DNA from: Oxytricha trifallax
Taxonomy: Eukaryota > Ciliophora > Spirotrichea > Sporadotrichida > Oxytrichidae
DNA length: 64,000 bases
Direction: 5' to 3'
NCBI GenBank assembly: GCA_000711775.1
Contig: ARYC01001433.1
Coordinates: forward strand, 23,906 to 87,905
In this document: positions 10,440-23,505 of the stretch, one piece after another
Layout of the letters: every line of letters starts with the position of its first letter
Numbering within the stretch: position 1 is the stretch's first letter
Translations under genes and position numbers: made by a program
The notes under the pieces: generated by a model
What the model was told of the DNA's origin: nothing
The model's input: only the letters and a program-made list of their open reading frames with translations
The model's database searches: none

Positions 10440-11026
10440 GAGCATTTACTTTATGAATTTTGTACTCACCCAGAGCGTCGAGCAGAATCCTAGTCTCGTT
10501 ATCAAAATCTTAAGAAATAAGGCCGTGCTCAAACTGCTCTTCACTTTCTTCAATTATGCTTTCTTGCATCTTTCTTCTGATCCTTACTTTCTAATTTTGC
10601 TAATGACCTCCCATCTCCTGAGAGTTTCCATTGTCACGATGCCCTTAATAATCTTGCGAACTAATTTCTGAGGCTTCGACTTCACTAAAACTGATCCCTT
10701 CATCTTTGTTAAGTCCTGAGCACGAACCAACGTAGATATTCCAGTAAGGGTGGTCGTAGAGCTCTGGCATTTTCTCACTGATAAATGTCTAGACTCTAGC
10801 TCAGTTATTAGCATGCATCAGCTTTGAGTGCTCCACCCAACAGCCTTTGTAGAGATCGTTTTAATCCGTATCCTCGGCTTGAATGGCTCTCCAAATGATT
10901 TTGGCTTCGAGGATTTCTCGCACTCTGAATGCTTCTCCTTTGCGCAATAGTGATTTTCGCTGCTTCCGTGGTTAATGATCATTTTCTCTGAATTGTATAA
11001 GACTCCATTACTAATTTCCATAAACT
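10440..11026 (-). other. minus-strand coding island, candidate MDS(s)
   Basis: One frame runs from about 11026 down to 10440, roughly 195 codons with a single TGA at 10801-10803. It reads ..FRVREILEAKIIWRAIQAED.., ..DLYKGCWVEHSKLMHANN, then TGA, then ..FISEKMPELYDHPYWNIYVG.., ..EESEEQFEHGLISQDFD... Composition is clearly GC-richer than the flanks. WNIYVGS faintly recalls dynein light chain LC8, but this is not enough to name it. The TGA could sit at an eliminated-sequence junction, be a real stop between two MDSs, or mark decay. The neighbouring islands at 9239 and 11283 are on the other strand, as expected in a scrambled locus. Confidence 0.45.
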
Positions 11027-11282
11027 CAATTAGGCCTCTTAGTATTAATTATTGTGACTATTTGCTTAATTTGGCCTAAATAAAAATTAGATACTAAAAG
11101 CTTGCATAACTTACAAAATAAAAAAAGTGTTGGAGAAATAATTATAGGCCCTACAAATTTATTTACTAGAGACCCCTTTAATAGAACCAGAAGCCACTAG
11201 TCAACCCTACACAAAGTATTTCTCAACAAATAAAAACAAAATGAAATTGGGCTGGATCGGAATATCTTAGGATTTTAGGTGA

Positions 11283-11791
11283 TTTTTGAGCATTAGGATT
11301 GAGGCAAAATAACTCTCACTTAATAATAAGTAGAAGAATTCTATTATCTAATAAAATGATACAGCCGTCTTCATTACACCTGAGGAACTTAATTATTTAA
11401 TACCTCGAGTGAAAAATATTATAGTGTAGTTTTTTCAAAAACAGACGTAAATCCCTTAAAAAAGTCATCCTCCGCAATCTTCAGAGAAGATTATTCAGAA
11501 ATTTATAACTCCTGCTCCTTTTGTATTAGCCTACAGATCAACAGACTTCGTAAGCATCAATCTCCTAAATTGAGTTTGAAAGGTTTGTCTAATTTTATGC
11601 GTTTCTGAAGTCGCAAGACTTTTAAACGATTAGTTATTAGGAGTCTAAAGCATTTTAAATAGGTATTGTTAGGGAATAGATAATATGGGTATACAAGATT
11701 AAGATTAGCACCCAACATTGTTTATTTAGAGAACGCTGATCAATGGTAGATTACTTAGAGAGCAGTTAAAGTAGAAATGAAGGATTAGTGA
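11283..11791 (+). other. plus-strand coding island, candidate MDS(s)
   Basis: A 96-codon frame from 11283 (..NDTAVFITPEELNYLIPRVK.., ..ITPAPFVLAYRSTDFVS..) ends at TGA 11571. A second frame starting at 11573 continues with one TGA (11606) through ..SRKTFKRLVIRSLKHFKQ.. and ..LAPNIVYLENADQWQITQ.. to TGA 11789. Both look coding in residue content. The protein is unrecognised. Confidence 0.42.
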
Positions 11792-11879
11792 CGCATTTTC
11801 CTATCGCTAAAGTCCATGTCAAGCACACTTTCTTTAGATGGCAAGGCAATTGTCTCCAAAAATTCTTATCTGTGGTGTA

Positions 11880-12070
11880 GTCGTGATGTGTCGGGTTTGA
11901 AAGATGAGCTAAAAAAACTATGATATGTAGCATTACAAACCTAGATAAGTTGTCTAAGGCTCTAAGGAATGATAATTAAGTAAAGGGAGAATTCGGACTA
12001 TGAATTTCTCATTTTTTGAAACTTAATTTTCTCATGATTTTTAAAACTCTTAAAAACTGATCAAATATGG
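11880..12070 (+). repeat. dispersed repeat, copy 1
   Basis: Contains GTGTCGGGTTTGAAAGATGAGC.., CTAGATAAGTTGTCTAAGGC and TTAATTTTCTCATGATTTTTAA. The same blocks occur in the same order in reverse complement at about 42250-42500, next to the right end of TBE copy A. No coding potential was settled. Confidence 0.65.
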
Positions 12071-13109
12071 CGATTATTCCTGCTTTCATCATATTTGTCA
12101 CTTTTTATAAATTATCATATTTTTATCAATTTTTGAGTTTCCTCTTTTTTTTAAGAGTTGAGACAAGTTTTTCTTCTCAAATGCTGGAATATGTATTCTG
12201 AATATTTAGAGGTAGTTGATTATTTTTATTTTAATATTTTTATTTTAATAATTTTTCTTAATCTTATTAAATATTATTATTTTTTTGAATTTTTATTTTA
12301 TCATCATTAATATCTCTTTTGCTATTTTTAGGATATTTTTTTGTTCAAATTTGCATTTTGATTTAACTTTTTTAAACTTATTATTTCTTTGAGATCCAAT
12401 TTAATTTTTTTATAATATTTTAATATTTCTTTTTTTATGCAAAAATTTATATTGAGTACAATATTGATAAATTTATATGGCAATATTAATAATAGATTTC
12501 CTTTTTTTTATTATTTTTTATTATTTTTTAATGAAAACCATGTATTTTATATATCTTATTTTGTTTTAATTTTAGTTAATATTTATATTTATATTCTTTT
12601 TTAAGTATAATTAAATTTTATTATTTCATTTTTCTCTGCATACTTACATTTTATATTTAGTATTTACTAAATATTCTTACATTTATTTCTGAATATAATT
12701 TATTTTTATATAATTAGATAATTATATAAAGTTGCTTGATATACAATTATAAAATTAGTCAATTATACATTATTTTTAACTATTTATATAAACTTACTTA
12801 TTATATGAATTCTTTAATAATACTTTGTATATAAGAAGTTTTTAATGTAAATAATAAATTAATTACTTAATTTAATATTGCAAGTAAGAATAATCTCAAG
12901 TATCTATTCAAAATAAATACTTAAGTAATCACAATACTTTCTTAAATCATTAGTCCAATATTAAAATTCAATATTAATTTTTAATTAGAAATTGATTTAT
13001 TTAACCTAAAAAATGGTAAACGTTATGTAAAAAAATATGAATTTTAAACATCAGTGTTGAATCATTATGTATGTGTAAAACTTTGTAAAAATCAGAAAAA
13101 CTAACACCT

Positions 13110-13164
13110 GCTACAACTAATACTACAAATACTACAACCACTACTACAACCACAACTACTACTA
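13110..13164. repeat. imperfect (TAC)n/(CAA)n trinucleotide tract
   Basis: Runs of CTACAA, TACTAC and CCACAAC. A minus-strand frame through it is a poly-valine artefact. Confidence 0.7.
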
Positions 13165-16100
13165 AAAAGTCAAACCCCAATTTTTTATACTTAACATCAT
13201 CAGAAATGTTACAACTGACACTAATTTGGTTACTCTCTAAATTGAACTTGAAATAGAAATTTCCTGGGAGTTTCTGTTCCGACAATAATATAATTTTTGT
13301 TTATTTATAAATTATAATAAATTAATGGTATTTAAAATTTATCGATGAATAAGATTGTTTTGCTAAAATTATGATAGCGAAAGCATTTGTTACTTTTTAG
13401 TATGCTTAGAATTTATGCTTATTATATATTGATAAATTAGATTTTCTGTTAGGGCAGAAATATTAACTATAATTAAATTGCTAATTAAGGTGCATAGTTA
13501 ATGATTTAAATATTTTATCAACTAAAATATGGGTTAAATTGAGATTTTAATAGTAACTTATTTATTGATAGTTATCGATATTATAAATAGGCAGTAAGAA
13601 ACACAATAACATACATCCTAATAGCCACTAAAATTAAAGTTATAAAAGGCATAGTTTTCATTTTAAGTAAAGCGTAAAATGTGTCTAATGGCTTTGATTA
13701 GCCAAATATTTACTTTAAATGATGAAAAAATAAGGTAATAGCCTGGGAAAGACTAAGAGACAAGTAGAAGATAAATGGAACTATTTGAAAGATTACGAAG
13801 ATAATCATAGATTTATATTTATTTGGGGCATCATTCCAGGTTGTATAATTTATTTATTTATATTAATAAAATATTAATTTTATTCGTGACAATAATCCAG
13901 GAATTAAAATGCAAAATGAATTGAAACCATATGATTTTGATAGGTTAAAAATATGGTATAATAGATCAAACTATAATTATTAATTAGAAATATTAAGATT
14001 AATAAGCTTATAAAATATTATATATAATATCAGAGATATGTAGCTTCAAAGAAACCAATTAAAATAGACAATTCATAATTTTTTGTAATAATTACTTTTC
14101 TTATCACCTGTAAATTGATTTTCCTCTTTCTTTATTTGCTTTCTTTTTAATTTTCCATTTACTCATTCTTATTTTAATCTTCAAACTAATTATTCTTGAT
14201 ATTTGATTTATATTATTATATAAAATGGTATTATCTTTGTTTTGATAAGACAATCTAATGATTATTATTTATTATATACTCATTTAAGATGATATTCAGG
14301 TTTAAGAATAGAGGCAAAATTAACTTGAGGTATCAGTTCAAATTTAAGTCAATAATTTCTCATTCATTGACACTGACATTGATTTCTTCAACTATCCTGA
14401 ACCTCATGCAAAGTTAATGAAGTTTTAATTTAATAACAAAGCCTTTTCTGCTGTTTTATAACTTAAATTAGTCTTTGTTAATAAATGCAAATATTATAGT
14501 AACTAATTATACTTCACATAGTTAAAATACCTTATAACACACCACGAAATACACCATTCGGAAAAGTCTCTGCTCCATATCACATTATAAATTGCATTTC
14601 TAATTAATTCATAGTTAAACTTACAAGCATCAGATTGTGAAAGTTGCAGTTATTTACGATATTAAACTTTTAAAGTAGTAGTTTATGTGTTTAATTGGCA
14701 TTTTCAATCATGGACTTAATAAAGTATGAAAATTTAATTTGAGATGATAACTCATTTAAGAATTTATGAAAGATTTATAAATAATAAATATTATTGTAAT
14801 GTAATAATTAAAGCTATTCAATCATTGACGAAGTACGGTACTCTGTTAGGTAAAGATTATTATCAAATCAAATAATGATATATACACTTGGTAACAATGC
14901 TTTCCATCTTTCACAAAATAAATTTAAACACTAAATGATATTTTTATTATTTGATTTAACTTATTCAATATAATAACGAGTTGTAATAGATTTTCCTCTT
15001 TAAATAAACTAAATATCTTCTTTTTAGAATACAATAATAAATTATAACCAGTGCCTGATATCTCTTGTATCAAGAATGGCCCCCCTCTAATTATCACATA
15101 ATGACTAGAATATTTATTATTAAAATATATCATTTATAATAGAAATGTCAAAATTAATTAATAAACAGAAACTGAGCTGTAGATTTTAAAGATTAATGGA
15201 ATGATTAGTTAACGCATGAATATTCAAATCGTATTATAACAAGTGTATTGATATAAAAGAAACAAAATTAATAATACAAGTTTTACATGTTAATAATTTT
15301 ACCATTTATATTACATTCATATAATTTCTTTTGTTTAAATGATGCATAAAAAATTTATTAAACCACTATTCTACTTGCAGCTAGGAATTCCATTAATTAT
15401 GAAAGTGATTATGAAACTTTTTTATTGAGTTTTATTGAGGGAAAAACTGTAAAATACAGTTGTAAATTGATTTCATTATAAAGTATGATTGAAAAAAGAG
15501 AATTATAAACATAAATTTGGAAAATTAAAGATAAATTCAATTTCAAATAAATTGATTATCATCAAATACGAATAATACAAATATAAGATTATAATTTCAA
15601 CATTACCGCTGTCAAACTCTAGCTTGTGAATATCTGTTATTAGTTCTATTTTTTATCATATAAATCTAGGTCATCGTTTCCTTTCAGTTACAAAAAATCA
15701 TAACTTTCCACTCCATCTTCAATCTTAATAAGCGCTGCGAATATTGATATGCTATATTTATATTTTCTTTATAGTTAAATTTAAATGAATGGCATTTACA
15801 AACTGATGAACTATTTTTAAATAATGTCTTATTATTCTCAATTATTTGTTGACAGCTTTTATTCCTTTATAAACTCAATCATATTTTAATATATAATTCT
15901 CTTACAAATCATACATAAAAGAGCAGTTGTAATGTTCTAATGATAATAGCTTCATGATGCATCAGTCTAACAAATATCTAACTCTGAAAACTATCAACTA
16001 GAGATAGAAGATTTAAACATACACATTTTAATATGTTTATTTTCAAATGACATGTTCAATCTCTGTATAAGAAAGTGTTTTTAAATGATTATTATTATTA

Positions 16101-18987
16101 TACTATATCTCTTTTTAAATTAACATTTCATTAAATATGATATTAATGGAGAACAGATTAAATTTATTTTTAATTCCAGTAATTAAATATTGACATCATG
16201 ATAATAGTTAAGCTTAGTTTGAGGATGCTGTAGCATCTTTATATCCTTTCCTGCTTTCAAACTTGGAGTTTTCTCAAGAAGCTTTAAGTCTTAAAAGAAC
16301 AAAAGTTCTCTCCGAATAGAATAAAAATAATATATAGTGAAAATTTTAATACCTCTTTTTTATTAAATTAACAAAAATCTTTCAACATAGAATATTGTTC
16401 CATATTAATTATTTTAATTTAGAACTAAGGGAAATCCATGTAGAAATAACAATTTAATTGTCAGCATCCATAGAGTCATTGTACCTTAAATTTGCTAGCA
16501 TGAAGAAAACAGCAAATTTAAAGAAACCTTCGCTTAAAGAATATAAATGTGTTTACCTGACTAATTATAAAATTTAAACGAATTATAGAATTATAAATAT
16601 ATTTAATGATAAAATAACATTAAGATAGTAAAGATTTTATATTTAACTTTATTTTTATTAATGATTTTATTACTAAGAATAGTGTTTTCATAATACATGT
16701 CTTATCTATATTTCTTAATTCAGTTATTTAAACAATAAAACTTAGCATTACTGTAATTCCTTTTGTTTTTTCACTGTTAACAGTATTTTTTGTTTATCAT
16801 TCAATTATTATCTTTAGGTTCCTCTTCTAATTTGTTAAGACTTTTCAGTGCTTCAATTGTTAGGTATATCATGATAGTTGATTGATTTATCGGTCCTTAG
16901 AACTTAAGTTTGATGTAATCTTGGTGTTTCCAAGTGTTAAAAATTTAATTGTAAATCCAGAGAAATGCTCTTCGATATAGTCTTGGTAGTTAAAATAGAA
17001 ATAAAGACATTTTATTTAGAGAGTATTACAGAAATATTTTAGACTCTCCTTGTCTTATCCCTCCCAAGGTTGATATCTTGAGCTGATAAATTAATTATTT
17101 AGTAGGTACTCTTTACAATGTGCCCAGATTTTTTTCGATCAATTTGTTAACTCAAGTGATTATTATAATTTGGTGACTATTCTATCAATAATCATCAACT
17201 CACTGATGACAGGTAAAAATCTAAAAGTGTCTGTTTTGTTATTAATAGAATAGATTTAATATATATATTAATATAATTTAATATTAACTATTTATGATGG
17301 TATTAAGATAATTTCCTTAAGTAAAACTTGTCTGTTATTTTACGTAAAATTGTGGTTTTAAATAAACAATTTTTTACAGTCAAAAAGTTTACAGCTCGAT
17401 ATGAATACATAACTATCATAAAATTAATAGAGATTATTAAATCATTTCATTACATAAATATCATTTAAAACAACTCATTCTTCTCAGAATTAAACAGCTA
17501 TCTGTAATATCCATTCGAATTGTTTAATAGATACATAAATTGAATGATATGATGAAATAAGTCTGACTGATGAGTGAAAGCTAGTCAGTATCATCTCTTT
17601 GTCGTATTAAAACTATTTTTGTTTACATGGCATGCAAACGTGCTACTATTAGACCTACTATGACTGAAAACATGAGCAAATGCACTGCTAATTCAACATT
17701 TGATACAATAAGGCATTATTATTAAACAACATGAAATATATTGTCGTAGTCTCATCATGTAATAATTTATAAATTTATAAAAGGTAATGTTAAAGTTACA
17801 ATTATCTCCTCTTACTTATTTGAAGCTTTTCATAGTATGATTGAATTTTTAAGTCAAAAGCTATTGTGTTGGTATCAGTTTATTTGCCATCAATAATGCT
17901 AAGGTTGTAATTTGCAAAGTGTTCTCATTATAATTGCTAAATTTCATGATAATTGTATTTATCTTAGAAGAGGAAATATATATTTTTAGCGTAAAATAAA
18001 TCCTCTTTGGTAATGTAAAACCATTTCAAATATTTGCATAGTGTACTACCCTGACTTTAAGAAAAAGAGAAATAGTGAGGATTCTATTACTAAAGAGACT
18101 CTTTGATAATTTTAATTCATGCTATGTGCCAGCGCAAGTAGTAGGGTAGTATCAAATGATTTACAAGCATCACCATCTTATCCCAAATAACCACTGTAGA
18201 CTTTTAGACTATGCTTTCAATCTCTGATCTGGAAACCTAATCAGAATTATGTTCTGATTCGATTATCAACTGCTCTGTCTGCTAGATTGGTTCTTAAAAC
18301 TTTCTAATAAGAGAAGAAATGAGGAAATAAATTAATTTCTCTAAATCTTTTCATAATTAGTCATCTTTTCAAATTTACGTTAAGGTAGACTACATATTAT
18401 ATCTCATAGAAGCATTTTACCTAAAAAAGTTGCAAGACAAATCATTATTGTGATTTTTTATTAGGTATATTTATCCCTTGCTATAATATAAATATTTTAT
18501 TATATATTTTTTCAAGATCTAGCCAATAATATCCAACTGGAAAGAGATATTAAAATATATTTATTGAAGAAATGTAATTATGTAAATATTTAAAATTGTT
18601 AATGATCAACTTTGTTTATTTAGTTTTTGGTGGTTAAAAACTATCGATTTAAATAATAAGCATGATTTCAGAAGAATAGAGTTTATTAATTCGAAAGATA
18701 ATCTAAATTTAATATTTGAAAAAATGGTAGATTTATTCAATATTAAATTTATGAATAACACTGGTTTTTAAAGTCAATATATAAGATGTATAATTACTCT
18801 GAATTAATTCAAAATTGTGACATGTTTTTAAACTCAATTAAAATTATAATTAAACTATATTAGGTTTGGTCTGGTTTAAAATTAATGAGTGAAACTAAAA
18901 TAAAATCAGTTTATAAATTCAAGATAATTTTTATATACTTTATTGATAAATTATAAATAATTTTAACATACTTTATTACCTGCTTGA

Positions 18988-19008
18988 ATAATAATAATAA
19001 TAATAATT
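18988..19008. repeat. (AAT)n microsatellite
   Basis: Seven tandem AAT units. Confidence 0.85.
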
Positions 19009-19128
19009 AGCTATATTAAATAGATTGAATAGTTAATTCAAGAAACTATATCATATTCTTCATACTACTTCTTTATTTGCATGCTTATTGAAATTCCTTT
19101 GATATTCCTATTTTGTTAAATCAATTCT

Positions 19129-19148
19129 TATATATATATATATATATT
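19129..19148. repeat. (TA)n microsatellite
   Basis: Ten tandem TA units. Confidence 0.85.
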
Positions 19149-22100
19149 ATTCTTATTTAATTAAAATACATGCTTAAATTATTCTATTGTAATTGCTTTA
19201 TCACTGACACTTATTATTAAGAACCTTATCTGTTCTATTTCTGTTATTCCTCACTCTGATTTATCATAAATATGTTGGTAATGAAGTTACCGTAGTCATG
19301 GCTATAATCTTCGTGTTAACAGTTATAATATTTCGAAGTCCTCCATGCAGGTAGTGTCCACTAGATAGCATTATCAGTGAGTTAATCAAGCACCTTTTGG
19401 TATTTTAATGGCAGATCAAAGGATTGAACAAATTTAAATGAATAATTAATTCATTTTTGATAGATAAATTAAACTCTTTGATTTGAAATGTTTAACAGCT
19501 ATAGTTTCAAGCTTATTAATATCAGAAGTAAGAAATCGGAAGATAAATTTTGAAATAGTCAACTGTGATTTCTTGACGATTTGTGTTAGCATATAAGAAT
19601 AACTTAAAAATTCTGTTCATCATTGATAAAGTAATACAAATAGCAAATTATTAATAACATATTTTTTAATTATAAAATTCAAGTATTTATACATATTTTT
19701 CATTTTATAAATGTATGAACGTATCCCATTAATAATGAAATTGTATATAGCAATAATTTCAAAATACCTATTAGTCATCAATCAAATGGTCGTTCTTTTT
19801 CTCAATGAATTGCATTATTAAATATATTAATCAATGAAGTGATCATCAAGATAGTAATATTTAGCTTATTTAACAAACTGATTGTTCTATTTTCAATTTG
19901 GATCCTATTAAAAACAATGTTCTAATACTTTAACATTCCATACGTGCTATCATATATAATTTAGTCAAGCAAATCATTCTATAAATTTCATTCTTTTATT
20001 TAACTATCCACGTTCTCTTTTTCCCTCCCTTACTTTTTATTATTGTTTCTATTATAATATTATCCTTCCGCTTGTTTTCACTGTATCGTTCTTAACATCC
20101 ACTCTAAATGTCTTTACTTTTCGATACTTTTTATTCTAATAAAATAATGCTTGCATTAAAACAAACAGCAGTTTAATCTTTAGTTGTTTAATTGTAAATA
20201 TTTAAATGCAGTTGTTATACTTCATTCTCATACTGCTGATAATCAACAGCTTTTATATATATTAAAAATATTCAACAATAATATGCTATAACTAGTTGCT
20301 ATATATAGTAAAGTATTAGTTTTCTCATTGCTGCTTGAATATATTTCACAATAATCAGCGAAATGCAACTTCTTAGCTTATAAAATAATAAATATTATTT
20401 ATATTATGCCATTTTAGATGTATTAATTCTAAATAAAATGACTTTAAGTACAAAATTAAATCAACAATACACTGTTATTAATTTAAATAAATTTCTATTA
20501 CATTTACATTTGTAAAATTTAATCTTCACATTTATTATTAATATGGCCTAAATAGACTATAGTGATATAAGAGCAGTTATAAGAAGTGATACTAATCATT
20601 TGAAGCAGTTAACAAGCTCATTTTAAAAGCTCTAATTGCTATGAAATCTGAGAACCTTTATTAAAAAGCTTGATAAATACATGAAAAAAGAGTGAAATTG
20701 CTGGCAAAGAGAAAGAGTAAAAAACAGTAGTTTAAACAAATTAAAGTAATTTGTTCACAAGTAACGTATTGGTTTATAATTATACAATGTATTCATTATT
20801 GCTATTATTTAAAATTTTAATTTTAATTTATAATGTGAAGTATGTATTTGAAGTAAACATAAGCAGTACTTAAATATGGGCTATAACACATAAAATTAAA
20901 AATACCTAATAAATTAACCTAGTTATTGATTACATCTGATAAAGATTTACTCAATAAAAAGTAAGAGAATTCATCAAAAGCTGAATTAATCTATAAAGAG
21001 GTTGATAGATAATAATTTAAGGTAAAAATACAAATACAATGGATATCATTCATATATTTATCACCTATAGCGTATCATTAATATTTAAAGCTTCATTTTT
21101 AATTAGTTAGAATATACTTTCTCTTCTATTTCATTCAAAGTCGCTGCATTTCATTAAATCTTATTAACTAATTTGTCTATGTTTGACCATTACTATTGGA
21201 CTTTCTTGTTCATTAGAATATCGATTAATTCTCAAACTGGTTTGAATGAAAAAGAGTTCATTTATATTTAATTTTTTCTCTGAATATTGTACTATTTATG
21301 AGTAATGAGGTAGTTCTTTTCTACTTATTTACAGTTTTGGTTACTTTAATGTTTTTTTCATTTTTAGTACATTTAATAAGGAATGAGATATATTATTTTA
21401 GTGGCCCATCCAAGAAAGCCATATCCCCAATTAATTCCTCATTATAAAAACTATTAATAACTAAGCAAACTTATGTGTCTTCTTCCATAAACCTATTATT
21501 TATCTACTTCATTTGATATCAACAGAATTTTGTAATACAACTCACCAGTTAAATAATGCAATATGATAAGTTAACATTTACTTATTACTTATTATATTCA
21601 AAAAATCTTAAGAAAAGGTATGAATATATAATAAACAAAAAATACAAATGATTTTTTTGATACAAAAAAATAATGTAAGATATCGTTAATTAAAATGTTT
21701 AGCGGATATACAGATTAAATATTATCAAATAAAATAAACACTCTATAATTCTTTTCAAAAAAATATTTATAATATTCTATAAATATATAAATAACAATTT
21801 AAATTATATTTTAATTAAAATTGAAGTAAAATAAATAGACTTCTGCATAAAATTAAATTATCTTATTAAACATGCAAATAAAAGTAATTATTAAATAAAA
21901 AAACATATATAACTTAAATTTGTATAATAAAATGGTATTATTAATTTTATCATTATTCATAAAAAAATAAAGGATTAACTAAAATTTAGATTGACTAATC
22001 ATGAATGACTGTATTCACAATTCTAGCTATTTGTTAGATAAGAACAATTAATTAAGATATATATATATGACTAAGAATATAAAACTTATATAATGTTAAT

Positions 22101-22540
22101 AAATACACTTTTTATATCCAATCTTATATCATTTAAATTTATATATTTTTCCTTAATATTTTTTTGTTCATTACTTTTTTATTTTTTTAATATTTTTTAC
22201 TCATACTTATTCTTATATTTCTTCCATAATCTTTTTAGCTGATTTTTCATTTGTTAGACTATATATTGCTTATTTAATTCGTTTGCTACGATTTATTTCA
22301 CTGCGAATACCTCATTTATAAGTGTTATAGAATTTGATATTAAAAAAATAAACCCAAAAATTTGATTTTAAAAATTTATGCTTATAATTCTTCTCTATAT
22401 TAAACTTCGTAAATTTTTAACTGTATTTGCATAATGTGCTCAAATTACTTTGAATGTTGCTTCCTCTGTGATAATAAGTTTATTGTATCAACCACTAAGC
22501 AGTATATCTTCAAAAGCTTTGTAGGATAACAATCATTCAT

Positions 22541-23087
22541 TAACTCATTCATTTCATGAAAACAGTAAACTCAGTAATTATGGCTAGTCTGTCACTGATC
22601 CAAGATTACTTATCTAAGCTTATTATAATTCAATTGTTGACATCAGTGACACCTGCTTTTATGAAGAAGTCTTTATGTGATATCTCTGTAATAAACCTAT
22701 TCCTGACTATCTTGAAGGAGTCAAATGGAGGATTAATCTCTTTCTAAAGTCTCAAGCAAGTATGCCTCGTATTCAAAAAATAGTGAACTTTCCCTTACTT
22801 CAATGAATATCTAATTAGTTTATTCTCCTATATATTCTGCAGTAATAATGTCAGTATTGTTTCATGAAGAATTTAGAGTCTTTGTGATATTTTTTTACTT
22901 TTAAGACCTTGCTTATTCTTCCCAGTATACTATTGCCTTTGTTCTCTCATTACTATAATCATTATAAGTACTTATAATGAAGCTATTTAAATCGATTAAA
23001 CTCACTGTATTAAAAAATGAAACAGCAATATTCTTGTTGAATTCCTTAATTACAAAAGTTTAGATATTAACTTAAGCAAGATAGATA
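22541..23087. other. AT-rich spacer with one weak frame
   Basis: A 63-codon plus frame at 22556-22747 (MKTVNSVIMASLS..) and an equally plausible minus frame (..FDSFKIVRNRFITEISHKD..) overlap in a slightly GC-richer patch. Neither matches a family I know. It may be a small MDS. Confidence 0.25.
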
Positions 23088-23095
23088 AAGTATTT

Positions 23096-23497
23096 GGGGG
23101 GGGGGAAGTTTCCTGCCCCCAACATTAAATTTTATGTTTTTTGCAATAAATTTAATAAAAACAAATAAATTTTAATTTCAATAACCATAACCATGTACTG
23201 TACAACATTTATTATTATATAATTTTCAAGGTACATAATTATTTTTTATCAAATTAAATATTACTGACAAGGCTAAAATAAGTGTTTTTTTAAATTAATT
23301 AATGTAATTTTCTTTAAATTTTAAATTGATTATCAAGGTAAAAATGATATTTGAAGATAAATTAAAAAAAAACTACATCATAATTGTTGATAAAGATTCT
23401 TTGAAAATTATAAAAATTACATATTTTTATCTATGGGGCAGGAAACTTCCCCCCTTGGGTGCATTTAAAATTTTGGGGCAGGAAACTTCCCCCCCCC
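23096..23497. mobile_element. short non-autonomous element with G-run ends, copy 2 (inverted)
   Basis: Opens with ten G then AAGTTTCCTGCCCC and closes GGGGCAGGAAACTTCCCCCCCCC, with a second internal GGGGCAGGAAACTTCCCCCC at about 23434-23456. The exact 8-bp direct repeat AAGTATTT flanks it (23088-23095 and 23498-23505). It is the reverse complement of the copy at 9783-10217. The 73-codon frame inside (23326-23547) crosses the element end and is not a gene. Confidence 0.82.
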
Positions 23498-23505
23498 AAG
23501 TATTT

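Larger units (their letters stand above)
12071..22540. other. long AT-rich region without genes
   Basis: Roughly 75-80% A+T by eye, no supportable reading frame, many homopolymer and dinucleotide tracts. A slightly GC-richer patch near 18110-18300 shows only short frames with TGA. Most likely germline-limited eliminated DNA. Confidence 0.5.

Noticed and set aside
10440-11026. Dynein light chain (LC8-like) identity
   Set aside because: Only WNIYVGS-like residues suggest it; the rest does not fit the family's length or motifs.
13001-13285. Minus-strand 94-codon frame with poly-valine
   Set aside because: Arises from a trinucleotide tract; no other coding character.
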